DNA of 64,000 nucleotides from Chlamydiota bacterium (GTDB lineage: Bacteria; Chlamydiota; Chlamydiia; Chlamydiales; Rhabdochlamydiaceae), in NCBI GenBank assembly GCA_021772335.1, contig JAJFMD010000008.1, positions 124,001 to 188,000 on the forward strand, written 5' to 3'. Position numbers and translations under genes: made by a program. Under the pieces are notes generated by a model that was not told the origin of the DNA, ran no database searches, and worked only from the letters and a program-made list of their open reading frames with translations. This document shows positions 53,203-62,330 of the stretch, piece by piece. Every line of letters begins with the position of its first letter. Within the stretch, counting starts at the first letter, position 1.

Positions 53203-54186
53203 ATGTCTACCCAAGAATTTCAAGCTTTAGAACATGAAAAACAGATTTTAGAGTGTGCCAATACAATAGATCAAGTCAAAGAGCAAAATCGTAATAATCC
53301 TCTCTGGTCAAAAGTCGAAATCGAAAAGCTTGAAACAAAACTCGATCGTTTGAAGAAAAAGGTTTATCAGAATCTTACTCCCTGGGAACGTGTCGCAATT
53401 TGTCGTCATCCTGCGCGTCCTAAATCTATTGATTATATTGATAATCTCTGTGACTCATTTGAGGAACTTGCTGGAGATCGCACTTTTCGTGATGATCGAG
53501 CAATTATTGGTGGTCTCGGTGTTATTGATGGAGAGAGGTTTGTGATTATCGCTCAAGAAAAAGGGTGCGATACTGAAAGTAGAATTGAACGCAATTTTGG
53601 AATGCCTCATCCTGAAGGGTACCGCAAAGCAATGCGCCTGATGCGTATGGCTGCTAAGTTCAAATTGCCGGTGATATCTTTGATTGATACCCCAGGTGCT
53701 TTTCCCGGCCTTTCTGCTGAAGAGAGAGGACAGGGGTGTGTGATTGCTCAAAATTTGTGGGAAATGTCGCGCATTCCAACACCGATTATAGTGATCTTAA
53801 TTGGAGAGGGATGTTCAGGTGGTGCTTTAGGCATGGGAATAGGTGATGTCATTGCAATCTTAGAGCACTCTTACTATTCAGTGATTTCTCCAGAAGGGTG
53901 TGCATCGATTTTATGGAAAGATGCAAGTAAAAATGATATTGCTGCTAAGGCTTTGCGAATGCATGGCGAGGATCTTTTAGAGTTTGGCGTCGTTGATGCT
54001 GTAATCGATGAACCTCTTGGAGGAGCTCATCACGATCCCGAACTAACATTTAGCAGAGTCAAAAAGTTTATTTTAGATCAATCGAAGATCTTAATCGAGA
54101 TTGAAATCGAAAAACTCATAGAAGATCGCTATCAAAAATTCCGCAAACTTGGTAAATTTATCGAAGAGGGATCTCCTGAAAACTAG
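53203..54186 (+). CDS. accA: Acetyl-CoA carboxylase carboxyltransferase subunit alpha
   Basis: Transfers CO2 from biotin to acetyl-CoA in fatty-acid synthesis. A 327-aa protein with an N-terminal coiled region and a crotonase-like core: [91 protein letters not shown]. Starts one base after the L,D-transpeptidase; the following gene begins 30 bp later, so msbA is probably in the operon. Confidence 0.97.
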   Translation: MSTQEFQALEHEKQILECANTIDQVKEQNRNNPLWSKVEIEKLETKLDRLKKKVYQNLTPWERVAICRHPARPKSIDYIDNLCDSFEELAGDRTFRDDRAIIGGLGVIDGERFVIIAQEKGCDTESRIERNFGMPHPEGYRKAMRLMRMAAKFKLPVISLIDTPGAFPGLSAEERGQGCVIAQNLWEMSRIPTPIIVILIGEGCSGGALGMGIGDVIAILEHSYYSVISPEGCASILWKDASKNDIAAKALRMHGEDLLEFGVVDAVIDEPLGGAHHDPELTFSRVKKFILDQSKILIEIEIEKLIEDRYQKFRKLGKFIEEGSPEN

Positions 54187-54216
54187 GAGTCCTTGATAAT
54201 TTTACTAGGATAAATA

Positions 54217-56022
54217 ATGCCCCTTCTTCGAGCAGCTCTACGTGTAAAACGCCATCTTGTACTAGTTGTTGCAACGATTATTACTCTTTTTTGGATTACA
54301 ATGGCTAATCAATTCGAAATGTTTGCACTTGGTGCAATTTCGAATAGTGGCTCTCAGTTCTTTACGCAAAATCGCACAGAAACTGTTGATACTTCTAAAA
54401 GTTTAAGTCCTCTGCAGAAGTTAACCGTCTCAGTTAAGAAGAACTTTTCATTTAACAATAATATTCGAGCATTGATCGCTATTTTGGTTGGTGTGGCAGT
54501 ATTTAAGGCGTTTGCTCTTTTTTTTAGTCGGTATACTTCTCAGTTGCTAGCAATTCGAATTAGTAGAGATCTACGGCAGCATTATTTTGAGCATTTGCAA
54601 TCGCTTCCGATGAGTTTTTATAGGCAGTATCATAGTGGTTCTCTCTCAACGCGCGTTGTTGGTGATGCAACGCAAATTGCTCTTTCTCTCAATTCGTTGA
54701 TTACAAATTATCTACAAACGCCCTTTATCTTAATTTCAACATTTTCACTTTGTTTTTTTATTTCTTGGCGCCTTTCGATTGTTATTTTTTTCGGCTTGCC
54801 TCTGATTGTTTTGCCGATGATTTTGCTCGCGCGTAAAGTGAAAACGATTGCAAAACAGCTCTTAAAAAATCAGGAGCGTTTTGCAATCGTTCTAATCGAT
54901 TTTTTAGCGGGGATTCAAACGGTAAAAATCTTTGGCATGGAGCCTTTTTCACGTAAGAAATATGAAGAGCAAAATCAAGAAATGGCAAAGCTCGAGAGCA
55001 AGTCGGCGAAGTATGCTCTAATGATCAGGCCAATTATACATACAATTACGACGGTGTGTCTCGCAGTGATTATTATCTTTGGCTTGTATGTTTTAAAGAT
55101 GTCTCTTCCTGAACTAATTGTATTTAGCGGTTTGCTTCATTTGCTTTATGAACCGACTAAAAAATTTGCTGAAGAAAATGCAAATATACAAAAAGGTGTT
55201 GCTGCCGCTGAACGGATGTTTGAAGTGCTTAAGCTCAAATCAACAATTACAGATCATGATGGAGCCATTGTATTAAAGCAATTTAACGATAAGATCGAAT
55301 TTGATCGCGTATGGTTTCGCTATCAAGATGATTGGATTCTTAAAGATGTGAGTTTTACAGTTGAAAAGGGGCAAACAGTTGCGATTGTTGGCCCGACGGG
55401 AGGTGGAAAATCGACGATTGTTCAGCTCATACCTCGTCTTTATGAAATTGACAAAGGTGAAATTCGTATCGATGGTTTGTCACTTTCTAAATACACTCAG
55501 AAATCAATTCGTGAGCAAGTTGCCTTTGTTGCTCAAAAGCCCTTTTTCTTTCTCGATACCATAGCGACAAATATTGCCTATGGAAAACCATATAGTAGGG
55601 AAAAACTAGTTGCAGCTGCAAAACAAGCTCATGCGGATGAGTTTATTACAAGACTTGATAAAGGTTATGATAGTGAGCTTTCAGAAGCGGGTAATAATCT
55701 TTCAGGAGGTCAGCAACAACGGCTAGCGATTGCTAGAGCCTTGGTAAAAAATGCTCCAATTCTCATCCTAGATGAGGCAACTTCTGCGCTTGATTCTATT
55801 AGTGAAAAACGAATTAAGGAAACAATTTCAGACCTTCAAGGCAAAGTGACACAGATCATCATTGCACATCGCTTGTCAACGATTGAACATGCAGATAAAA
55901 TTATCTACATCGAACATGGAGAGAAAATCGCAGAAGGCACAAAAGAAGAACTATTGGGCTCTTGTGAGTCTTTCAGGCATGCTTATAATGCTTTTCATTA
56001 TCAGTCGAGTAGAGTTAGCTAG
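54217..56022 (+). CDS. msbA: MsbA-like lipid A/lipid ABC exporter
   Basis: A 601-aa half-transporter with fused membrane and ATPase domains. Six hydrophobic helices fall in about 1-330; the nucleotide-binding domain has Walker A GPTGGGKST (392-400), signature LSGGQQQRLAIARAL, Walker B LILDEATSALD and the switch His in IIAHRLSTIEHA. Position after accA agrees with the C. trachomatis ABC exporter CT264. Likely flips lipid A core; other lipids or drugs are possible. The end overlaps the convergent dnaQ-like gene by 8 bp. Confidence 0.92.
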   Translation: MPLLRAALRVKRHLVLVVATIITLFWITMANQFEMFALGAISNSGSQFFTQNRTETVDTSKSLSPLQKLTVSVKKNFSFNNNIRALIAILVGVAVFKAFALFFSRYTSQLLAIRISRDLRQHYFEHLQSLPMSFYRQYHSGSLSTRVVGDATQIALSLNSLITNYLQTPFILISTFSLCFFISWRLSIVIFFGLPLIVLPMILLARKVKTIAKQLLKNQERFAIVLIDFLAGIQTVKIFGMEPFSRKKYEEQNQEMAKLESKSAKYALMIRPIIHTITTVCLAVIIIFGLYVLKMSLPELIVFSGLLHLLYEPTKKFAEENANIQKGVAAAERMFEVLKLKSTITDHDGAIVLKQFNDKIEFDRVWFRYQDDWILKDVSFTVEKGQTVAIVGPTGGGKSTIVQLIPRLYEIDKGEIRIDGLSLSKYTQKSIREQVAFVAQKPFFFLDTIATNIAYGKPYSREKLVAAAKQAHADEFITRLDKGYDSELSEAGNNLSGGQQQRLAIARALVKNAPILILDEATSALDSISEKRIKETISDLQGKVTQIIIAHRLSTIEHADKIIYIEHGEKIAEGTKEELLGSCESFRHAYNAFHYQSSRVS

Positions 56023-56731
56023 TCTTTGTTGTCTGATTTTCAAGCAAACCTAGCTTTTCTAAGCTTTCATACAGATCACGGTTAGATTCTTTGTCCAAAG
56101 CTCCGCTCTCTTTTAGCCATAAAAGATAATTCTTCGGTACATCTGTTAACATTTTTCCCTGATGCTTTCCAAAGGGCATTCTTTTTACAACCATAGGCTC
56201 TTGCATAAGTGCATAGGCTTGTTCGATGGTTAGGTCATCAATCATTTGGGAAAAAATAGCATGGAGGACCATCACATCATCCAACGCGCGGTGCGCTTGA
56301 TTGGCAGGAATACCGTACACTTCACGAAGAGTTTGCAGGTTGTGTCTCGGTAGATCATTGCGATATTTGCGTGACCATTTCAATGTGTCGAGATAAAGAA
56401 ATGAGGGAAAGGGTACTTCTGCGCGCTTGTATTCAGTTTCAATGAAGATTTTATCAAAACTATCGTTGTTGTGAGCAATCAGAATACAATCTTCTCCGCA
56501 GAAAGCTGAAAATTTTTCCGCAACTTCCTTAAAAGAAGGACTATCAGCAACCATTTCATCAGTGATGTTGTGGATTGCAGTTGCTTCAGGCGGAATGGGG
56601 ACTCCAGGGTTGATCAAAGAGGAAAAGGTGCGGTCTTCTGTTGCATCATAGGCGGCAAGCTCAATGATGCTGTCGCGATTAAACTTGATCCCTGTTGTTT
56701 CTGTATCGTAATAAATTGCTCTCTTACCCAT
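56015..56731 (-). CDS. DnaQ-like 3'-5' exonuclease with C-terminal DUF3820-like segment
   Basis: A 238-aa DEDDh exonuclease. D9 and E11 are in IYYDTETTGIKF, the middle Asp in IAHNNDSFDKIF, and the terminal His/Asp in NQAHRALDDVMVLHA. The last 60 residues (MPFGKHQGKMLTDVPKNYLL and after) form a DUF3820-type module, common behind exonuclease domains. It could proofread as the epsilon subunit or act in repair; C. trachomatis also has more than one dnaQ gene. Confidence 0.93.
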   Translation of the reverse strand: MGKRAIYYDTETTGIKFNRDSIIELAAYDATEDRTFSSLINPGVPIPPEATAIHNITDEMVADSPSFKEVAEKFSAFCGEDCILIAHNNDSFDKIFIETEYKRAEVPFPSFLYLDTLKWSRKYRNDLPRHNLQTLREVYGIPANQAHRALDDVMVLHAIFSQMIDDLTIEQAYALMQEPMVVKRMPFGKHQGKMLTDVPKNYLLWLKESGALDKESNRDLYESLEKLGLLENQTTKTS

Positions 56732-56883
56732 TTAACCTCACGTTTTGGGCTAATTTAGCAACATGTAGAAAAAAATGTAAACGATTTACAACCCGAGTGG
56801 CGACCTGCGGTATCTTAGGTTTACAAGTAAATATCTGAAGAGCTATTGTTAATGACTTTACATCAATGTGATAAGGGCTAGCA

Positions 56884-57039
56884 ATGGTTGCTCGAGTTTG
56901 TATTTCTATCTTTTTAGCTGTTTGCTTTAGTAGTTGTTATCAAATTACTTCAGAAGATGATTTGCGCACCGTGCCTGTTACAAACAACCCTAATATTGTG
57001 CCAGCTCCATCAAATCCTCTTTCACCTATCCGTATATAA
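56884..57039 (+). CDS. Small predicted lipoprotein
   Basis: A 51-codon frame with a classical lipoprotein signal: basic start MVARVC, hydrophobic core, and lipobox FSSC with the modified Cys at 18. The mature 34 residues are Pro/Asn-rich (TNNPNIVPAPSNP). No enzymatic motif. It is upstream of pdhA with 83 bp between. Function unknown, but the lipobox makes a real gene plausible. Confidence 0.6.
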   Translation: MVARVCISIFLAVCFSSCYQITSEDDLRTVPVTNNPNIVPAPSNPLSPIRI

Positions 57040-57122
57040 GAGTAGCTTTTGTTGAATTAATATAATTAACTGTTGTAAATTATAAATAAGAAAGATTAAT
57101 CGTATACAAAACAAATAGTGCA

Positions 57123-58142
57123 GTGGCTGATCCTTACAAAATAAAGTATAACTTCTTCCCTTTTGATGCTCAAAAGGTTATCAATGATCTCGGGCCTGAT
57201 CGCCTTAAAGAGGCATTGCGTCAAATGCTTTTGATTCGCAATTTTGAAACGCGCGCTGAATCTGCGTATTTGCAGGGGAAAATTGGCGGTTTTTTTCATT
57301 CCTATATTGGACAAGAAGCGATTCAAACTGCTGCTGTAGAAGCAATAGGAAAAGATAATTGGTGGATTACGACCTATCGCTGTCACGCTTTAGCGCTTCT
57401 ACTTGGAGCAACTCCTAATGAAATTATGGCTGAATTTTTTGGCCGTGCAAATGGAAATGCTGGGGGACGAGGTGGTTCGATGCATCTATATACAGAACGC
57501 TTACTCGGTGGTTTTGGTATAGTTGGCGGACAAGTCCCTATTGCTACAGGTGCTGCGTTTACAGCTAAGTATCTCGATTCAAAAGAGATTGCTGTCTGTT
57601 TCCTAGGAGATGGAGCGGTAGCTCAAGGTGCTTTCCACGAATCACTAAACCTTGCCGCGCTATGGGATCTTCCCTGTTTATATGTCATTGAGAACAATGT
57701 TTGGGGAATGGGTACACGCGTCGATCGTGCAATCTCTGTCCAACCTATTGCTGAGAAAAAGGCCGAAGGTTATGGAATGGAAGGGTATTCGGTTGAGGGC
57801 ATGAACTTTTTAGGCTGTTATGCTGCATTTAAAGAGTTTTATCGCAAGATCCAGGATAATTCCAAACCAATTCTCGTCGAAGTAATTACTGAGCGCTTTA
57901 AGGGGCATTCAATTTCCGATCCAGCAGTATATCGCAGTAAGGATGATCTACAAGAGTGTATGAAACGCGACCCTCTCATTATCCTCTCTAACCAACTCAT
58001 TGAAGCTGGAGTACTAACCGTAGCTGAATATGAGCAGATGAACAAAGAGCAAAAAGAGATTGCAGTTGCATCAATTAAGCATGCGGAAGAGAGTCCCTTT
58101 CCTGATCCAATTACACTTGGGGATGATGTCTATGCGCCATAA
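57123..58142 (+). CDS. pdhA: Pyruvate dehydrogenase E1 component, alpha subunit
   Basis: ThDP-dependent decarboxylation of pyruvate with the beta subunit. 339 aa from a GTG start. The alpha-type features: YIGQEAIQTAAV, TTYRCHALALLLG, GRGGSMHLY, the ThDP motif GDGAVAQGAFHESLNLAALW to ENN, and phosphorylation-loop-like HSISDPAVYRSKDD. First gene of the pdhABC cluster, in C. trachomatis order (CT245-CT247). Confidence 0.96.
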   Translation: MADPYKIKYNFFPFDAQKVINDLGPDRLKEALRQMLLIRNFETRAESAYLQGKIGGFFHSYIGQEAIQTAAVEAIGKDNWWITTYRCHALALLLGATPNEIMAEFFGRANGNAGGRGGSMHLYTERLLGGFGIVGGQVPIATGAAFTAKYLDSKEIAVCFLGDGAVAQGAFHESLNLAALWDLPCLYVIENNVWGMGTRVDRAISVQPIAEKKAEGYGMEGYSVEGMNFLGCYAAFKEFYRKIQDNSKPILVEVITERFKGHSISDPAVYRSKDDLQECMKRDPLIILSNQLIEAGVLTVAEYEQMNKEQKEIAVASIKHAEESPFPDPITLGDDVYAP

Positions 58143-58184
58143 CCACGCAAACAACAATCTTATCGTGTTAAGGGAGAGATTGTA

Positions 58185-59162
58185 ATGGAAAAGCAGAATA
58201 TCGATATTCGTGAAGCATTGAGACAAGCGATGGATGAAGAGATGGAGCGTGATGCCAATGTCTTCATTATGGGCGAAGAGGTCGCTGAATATAATGGTGC
58301 TTACAAAATTACAAAAGGAATGCTCGATAAATGGGGTTCAAAACGTGTGATCGATACCCCAATTTCAGAGTTAGGTTTTGCAGGACTTGCAATTGGTGCT
58401 GCGATGACAGGGCTTCGTCCTATTGTTGAATTCATGAGCTTTAATTTCTCCTTTGTTGCGATCGATCAGATTATTTCAAATGCGATAAAGACCTACTACA
58501 TGACCGGTGGACGTTTCTCTGTCCCTATTGTTTTTCGTGGGCCCAATGGAGCTGCAGCGCAGGTCTCTTGTCAGCATTCTCATTGCGTTGAATCGCTTTA
58601 TGCCAACTTACCTGGATGTATCGTTATTGCACCGAGCAACGCGTATGATGCCAAGGGACTGCTAAAATCAGCGATTCGCAATAACAACCCAGTGATATTT
58701 CTAGAGAATGAGCTTGAATACAACAAGGCAATGGAAGTTCCTACTGAAGAATACCTTGTTCCAATTGGCAAAGCAAATATTGTGCGTGAAGGCGCAGATG
58801 TGACTTTAGTTTCCTATAGTCGTATGATTGGTTTTTGCATGGAGGCGGCACATGAACTTGCAAAACAAGGGATTAATGTTGAGGTTATAGATCTTAGAAC
58901 AATCAAGCCTCTCGATATTACAACTGTTGCAGATTCTGTACGCAAAACCAATCGCTGTGTTCTTGTTGAAGAGGGACATACATTTAGTGGTATTTGCGCT
59001 GAGGTTGGGTTTCAGATTATTGAGCATTGTTTTGATTTTCTTGACGCTCCTTTGCAGCGCGTGACTCAAATGGAAACGCCCATGCCATATTCTAAAGAGC
59101 TCGAGCGCGTGACTCTTCCCACAGCAGACAAAATTATCGCTGCTATTAAAAAACTTGCTTAA
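58185..59162 (+). CDS. pdhB: Pyruvate dehydrogenase E1 component, beta subunit
   Basis: Partner of PdhA. 325 aa, with IREALRQAMDEEMERDANVF, GEEVAEYNGAYKITKG, DTPISELGFAGLAIGAAMTG, the ThDP-binding FMSFNFSFVAIDQI, and VEVIDLRTIKPLD in the C-terminal domain. Spaced 42 bp after pdhA with GGGAGAG ribosome-binding site; followed by pdhC after 85 bp. Confidence 0.96.
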   Translation: MEKQNIDIREALRQAMDEEMERDANVFIMGEEVAEYNGAYKITKGMLDKWGSKRVIDTPISELGFAGLAIGAAMTGLRPIVEFMSFNFSFVAIDQIISNAIKTYYMTGGRFSVPIVFRGPNGAAAQVSCQHSHCVESLYANLPGCIVIAPSNAYDAKGLLKSAIRNNNPVIFLENELEYNKAMEVPTEEYLVPIGKANIVREGADVTLVSYSRMIGFCMEAAHELAKQGINVEVIDLRTIKPLDITTVADSVRKTNRCVLVEEGHTFSGICAEVGFQIIEHCFDFLDAPLQRVTQMETPMPYSKELERVTLPTADKIIAAIKKLA

Positions 59163-59247
59163 AAATTCCACCGCTTAAAGCAGTTGGTCTTGACACTTCT
59201 TTTTCAACACTTTATCCTTTGAATTTTAAGTTTATGGAGTTTGATAC

Positions 59248-60549
59248 ATGGCTTTTACACTGACAATGCCCAAACTTTCGCCAACAATGGAAGAGGGAAC
59301 AATTGCTAAATGGCATAAAAAAGAGGGTGATATGGTGAAAGAAGGTGATGTTTTATTTGAAGTATCTACTGACAAAGCTACAGTTGAACACAATGCAATC
59401 GATGCGGGATACCTGCGTAAGATTTTGATAGGAGAAGGGGATACAGCAATTGTGAATCAATCTGTTGCCGTTTTTACTGAAGATGCGAATGAAAATATTG
59501 AAAGTTATGAGCCCGAAGGTGTTAAGCCTGAAGAAGTCGCAGTTGTTGCTGAAAAAACTACTTCTGAGGAGCCTAAGGAGGCAGTATCTAAGCCTGCAGC
59601 ATCTGGAGGAGCTCTACAACAACCTGCATTTACACCTGAACCACCTCTTAAAGATTATAGTTTCCCTTATTCAGATAAGCTGCAAACAACACGCATATTC
59701 GCCTCTCCTTTAGCTCGTAAGCTCGCTGAAGAGAAGGGAATTGATTTATCAACAGTTAAAGGAAGCGGCCCTAATCAGCGCATTTTAAAGCGCGATCTCG
59801 ACTTAGGACAACCTGATCAAATAGTGACTTTTGGCAGAAGAACTGTTCCTAATATAGTGCCTGGTAGCTACGAAGAAGAAAAATTGAAGCCGATGCGTAA
59901 AGTGATTAGTCAAAGGCTGCAAGAATCGAAGAGTTTTATTCCGCATTTTTATGTTACGCAAGAAGTTAGAGCAGACAGTTTAGTTCGTGTTCGCGAAGAG
60001 CTAAAGGCAATGGGGATTAAAGTTTCCTACAATGATTTTGTTGTTCGTGCTGTTGCTTTGACTTTGAGAGAGCATCCTAAGATGAACAGCGGCTTTAACA
60101 CTGTCAATAATTCAATAGTGCACTTTAAAACGATTGATATTTCGATTGCTGTTAGTATGGAAGAGGGCTTAATCACTCCAATCGTCCGTCACGCTGATTT
60201 TAAGAGTATTGGAGAGATTTCTGCTGAAGTTAAATCACTTGCGACGAGAGCTCGCGATGGCAAACTATCTCGCGAAGAATATGCTGGTGGTTCTTTTACG
60301 ATTTCCAATCTTGGCATGGTCGGCGTATCGAGCTTTTCTGCGATCATTAATCCACCTCAAGCGGGAATCATCGCTGTGGGAGGCATAGAGGAGAAAGCTG
60401 TTGTCGACAATGGGACGTTAACTGTTGGCAAGACAATGACGTTAACACTTTCTGCAGATCATCGTGTCGTTGATGGGTTAGATGGCGGTCTATTTATAAA
60501 AAGAGTGCAGGAATTCCTAGAGAATCCCTCTACCTTGCTTTTGACCTAA
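59248..60549 (+). CDS. pdhC: Pyruvate dehydrogenase E2, dihydrolipoamide acetyltransferase
   Basis: A 433-aa E2. One lipoyl domain (1-75) with lipoylated K43 in VSTDKATVEHNA; an Ala/Pro/Glu-rich linker; an E1/E3-binding domain at about 150-185 (ASPLARKLAEEKGIDLSTVK); catalytic domain from about 215, with the active-site His in SADHRVVDGLDGG near the C-terminus. Ends overlapping lpxD by 4 bp convergently. The E3 gene is not in the window. Confidence 0.96.
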   Translation: MAFTLTMPKLSPTMEEGTIAKWHKKEGDMVKEGDVLFEVSTDKATVEHNAIDAGYLRKILIGEGDTAIVNQSVAVFTEDANENIESYEPEGVKPEEVAVVAEKTTSEEPKEAVSKPAASGGALQQPAFTPEPPLKDYSFPYSDKLQTTRIFASPLARKLAEEKGIDLSTVKGSGPNQRILKRDLDLGQPDQIVTFGRRTVPNIVPGSYEEEKLKPMRKVISQRLQESKSFIPHFYVTQEVRADSLVRVREELKAMGIKVSYNDFVVRAVALTLREHPKMNSGFNTVNNSIVHFKTIDISIAVSMEEGLITPIVRHADFKSIGEISAEVKSLATRARDGKLSREEYAGGSFTISNLGMVGVSSFSAIINPPQAGIIAVGGIEEKAVVDNGTLTVGKTMTLTLSADHRVVDGLDGGLFIKRVQEFLENPSTLLLT

Positions 60550-61598
60550 TCGAGTTTGTTTTGTAGAGAAGCGACCTGTTTTTCAAGCTCTTTGAGTTTT
60601 TTGACATAGGTCGTGATTTTGCGCAGGTGAACTTGTTGCTCATTATGTTCTCGTAGAGGCATGACAGGAACACCAGCATAAGTGCCTGCTGTGGGCATTG
60701 ATTTACTGACACCACCTTTAGAAGCGACGATTACTCCATCACCAATTTCAACATGACCAACAACACCTGTTTGACCAGCAAGACAAACGTGTCTTCCTGT
60801 TTTAGTAGAGCCGGCGATTCCTACTTGTGAAATAATGAGGTTGTCTTCACCAATTTCAACGTTATGGGCAATTTGAACAAGATTATCAATTTTTGAACCG
60901 CGGCGAATGCGTGTTTCTTTAAAGCGCGCACGATCGATAGTTGTGTTGGCTCCAATCTCTACATCGTCTTCTAAAACAACAATTCCAAGTTGTTCAAGTT
61001 TTTGGTGATGGCCCAGATTATTAGGGATATAACCATAGCCACAAGAACCAATAACACAACCAGGTTGAAGAATCACGCGATTGCCAATTTGACAACCTTC
61101 GCGAACAATTGATCCCGGATGAAAGTTGCAGCTTTGACCAACGGTTGATTGAGGGCCAATATAGACCTGTGCAGTAAGTGTTGTGTTGTCTCCAATTGTG
61201 ACGTTTTTATCGATGACAACATGGGGTCCTATAAAGACGTTATTTCCAATTTTTGCGGAAGGATGAATAACAGCGCTTGGGTGAGGAGATTCAAAACCGC
61301 TATTAAAGAGTTCATTAGGTTGAAGGATCGCGATAATTTTTTGAAATGTGCGCGAAGGATCTTTTGAGATTAAGTAGTTTTTTTCAGGAGTTTTTTCTAC
61401 ATTTTCATCAATACAGATCACGCCAGCTTTAGTCTTTTGTAAGGCATCTCGATAGCGATGATTCGCAAGAAAAGATGCGTCGCTGCTCGTTGCGTTATCA
61501 AGAGCAGCAACCCCATTAATAATACTATTGGGATTGCCACTTAGCTCGGCACTGCAGAGCTCTGAGAGCTCTTGTAATGTGAAGCTAGTCTTGCTCAT
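60546..61598 (-). CDS. lpxD: UDP-3-O-acylglucosamine N-acyltransferase
   Basis: Third step of lipid A synthesis: N-acylation of UDP-3-O-acyl-GlcN by acyl-ACP. 350 aa: N-terminal uridine-binding domain, then hexapeptide repeats forming a left-handed beta-helix (HPSAKIGNNVFIGPHVVIDK and on), with the catalytic His in LVQIAHNVEIGEDN, and a short C-terminal helix. Overlaps the ompH stop by 4 bp, as expected for the bamA-ompH-lpxD unit. Confidence 0.96.
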   Translation of the reverse strand: MSKTSFTLQELSELCSAELSGNPNSIINGVAALDNATSSDASFLANHRYRDALQKTKAGVICIDENVEKTPEKNYLISKDPSRTFQKIIAILQPNELFNSGFESPHPSAVIHPSAKIGNNVFIGPHVVIDKNVTIGDNTTLTAQVYIGPQSTVGQSCNFHPGSIVREGCQIGNRVILQPGCVIGSCGYGYIPNNLGHHQKLEQLGIVVLEDDVEIGANTTIDRARFKETRIRRGSKIDNLVQIAHNVEIGEDNLIISQVGIAGSTKTGRHVCLAGQTGVVGHVEIGDGVIVASKGGVSKSMPTAGTYAGVPVMPLREHNEQQVHLRKITTYVKKLKELEKQVASLQNKLD

Positions 61599-62197
61599 TG
61601 AGATGATGCCTCATCAGACGACATTGATTGCTCTTGAGAGATTTGCGCAGGATTTTGCTGTTCAAAATCAAAATCATGGTTCATTTGCTCAATAATAATA
61701 TCAGTCATATCGAGTTGAGGAGCATAAGAAAAAAGAGCGTCTTTATTTAGAACCATTGCTAGTTTCTTATCTTTTCTCACTTTTTCAGATGCGGTAGCAA
61801 TACTTGCGTGAAGTGTTTGCATAATGCGCATATTCGCTTGTTGAAGAACTTGATAATATTGGTTTTGATAGCGAGAGTATTCTTCACTTTTAGCTTGATA
61901 TTTCATTTTGAGTTGATCTTCTCCTTCAGGAGAGAGACCATCGCGAAAATCTTCATCGTTGAGTTGATTTGTGATTTCACGAATTTCTGTTTCTGTATTT
62001 TCTAGCAGTGTAGTCATTTGCTTTTTTAACGTGTCAAAGGCTCCTTGTTCTTGTTTGCCCATTTTCGATTCAGCAGCACAATTTGCTAAATTGACAACAG
62101 CGATACGTGATGCACTTTCACCTTGAACGCCACGAGCACCGATTGCAAGTGCGGTTAGAGCTAGCAGTCCGCCGATCATTAAACCTTTTTTCATCAT
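61595..62197 (-). CDS. ompH: OmpH/Skp-family periplasmic chaperone
   Basis: A 200-aa chaperone for unfolded outer-membrane proteins. Signal peptide MMKKGLMIGGLLALTALAIG, then SRIAVVNLANCAAESKMGKQ, the start of the Skp core, and long alpha-helical arms (about 50-150). The start at 62197 is chosen because GGAGA lies just upstream; a farther ATG at 62227 gives a poor leader. Between bamA and lpxD, the usual order. Confidence 0.92.
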   Translation of the reverse strand: MMKKGLMIGGLLALTALAIGARGVQGESASRIAVVNLANCAAESKMGKQEQGAFDTLKKQMTTLLENTETEIREITNQLNDEDFRDGLSPEGEDQLKMKYQAKSEEYSRYQNQYYQVLQQANMRIMQTLHASIATASEKVRKDKKLAMVLNKDALFSYAPQLDMTDIIIEQMNHDFDFEQQNPAQISQEQSMSSDEASSQ

Positions 62198-62330
62198 AAG
62201 TCTCCTTATACTGGGCAGCGATAGCATGCCACTATTTTACAAAACTGAATCCTAGCAAATCATCGATATAAATTGAAGTGTAAGAGGAATATACAACACA
62301 TTTTACTAAGAAAAGTGGAAGATTAGAATG

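Noticed and set aside
62197-62227. Upstream ATG start for ompH
   Set aside because: It adds a polar leader before the signal peptide, while a GGAGA ribosome-binding site fits the inner ATG.
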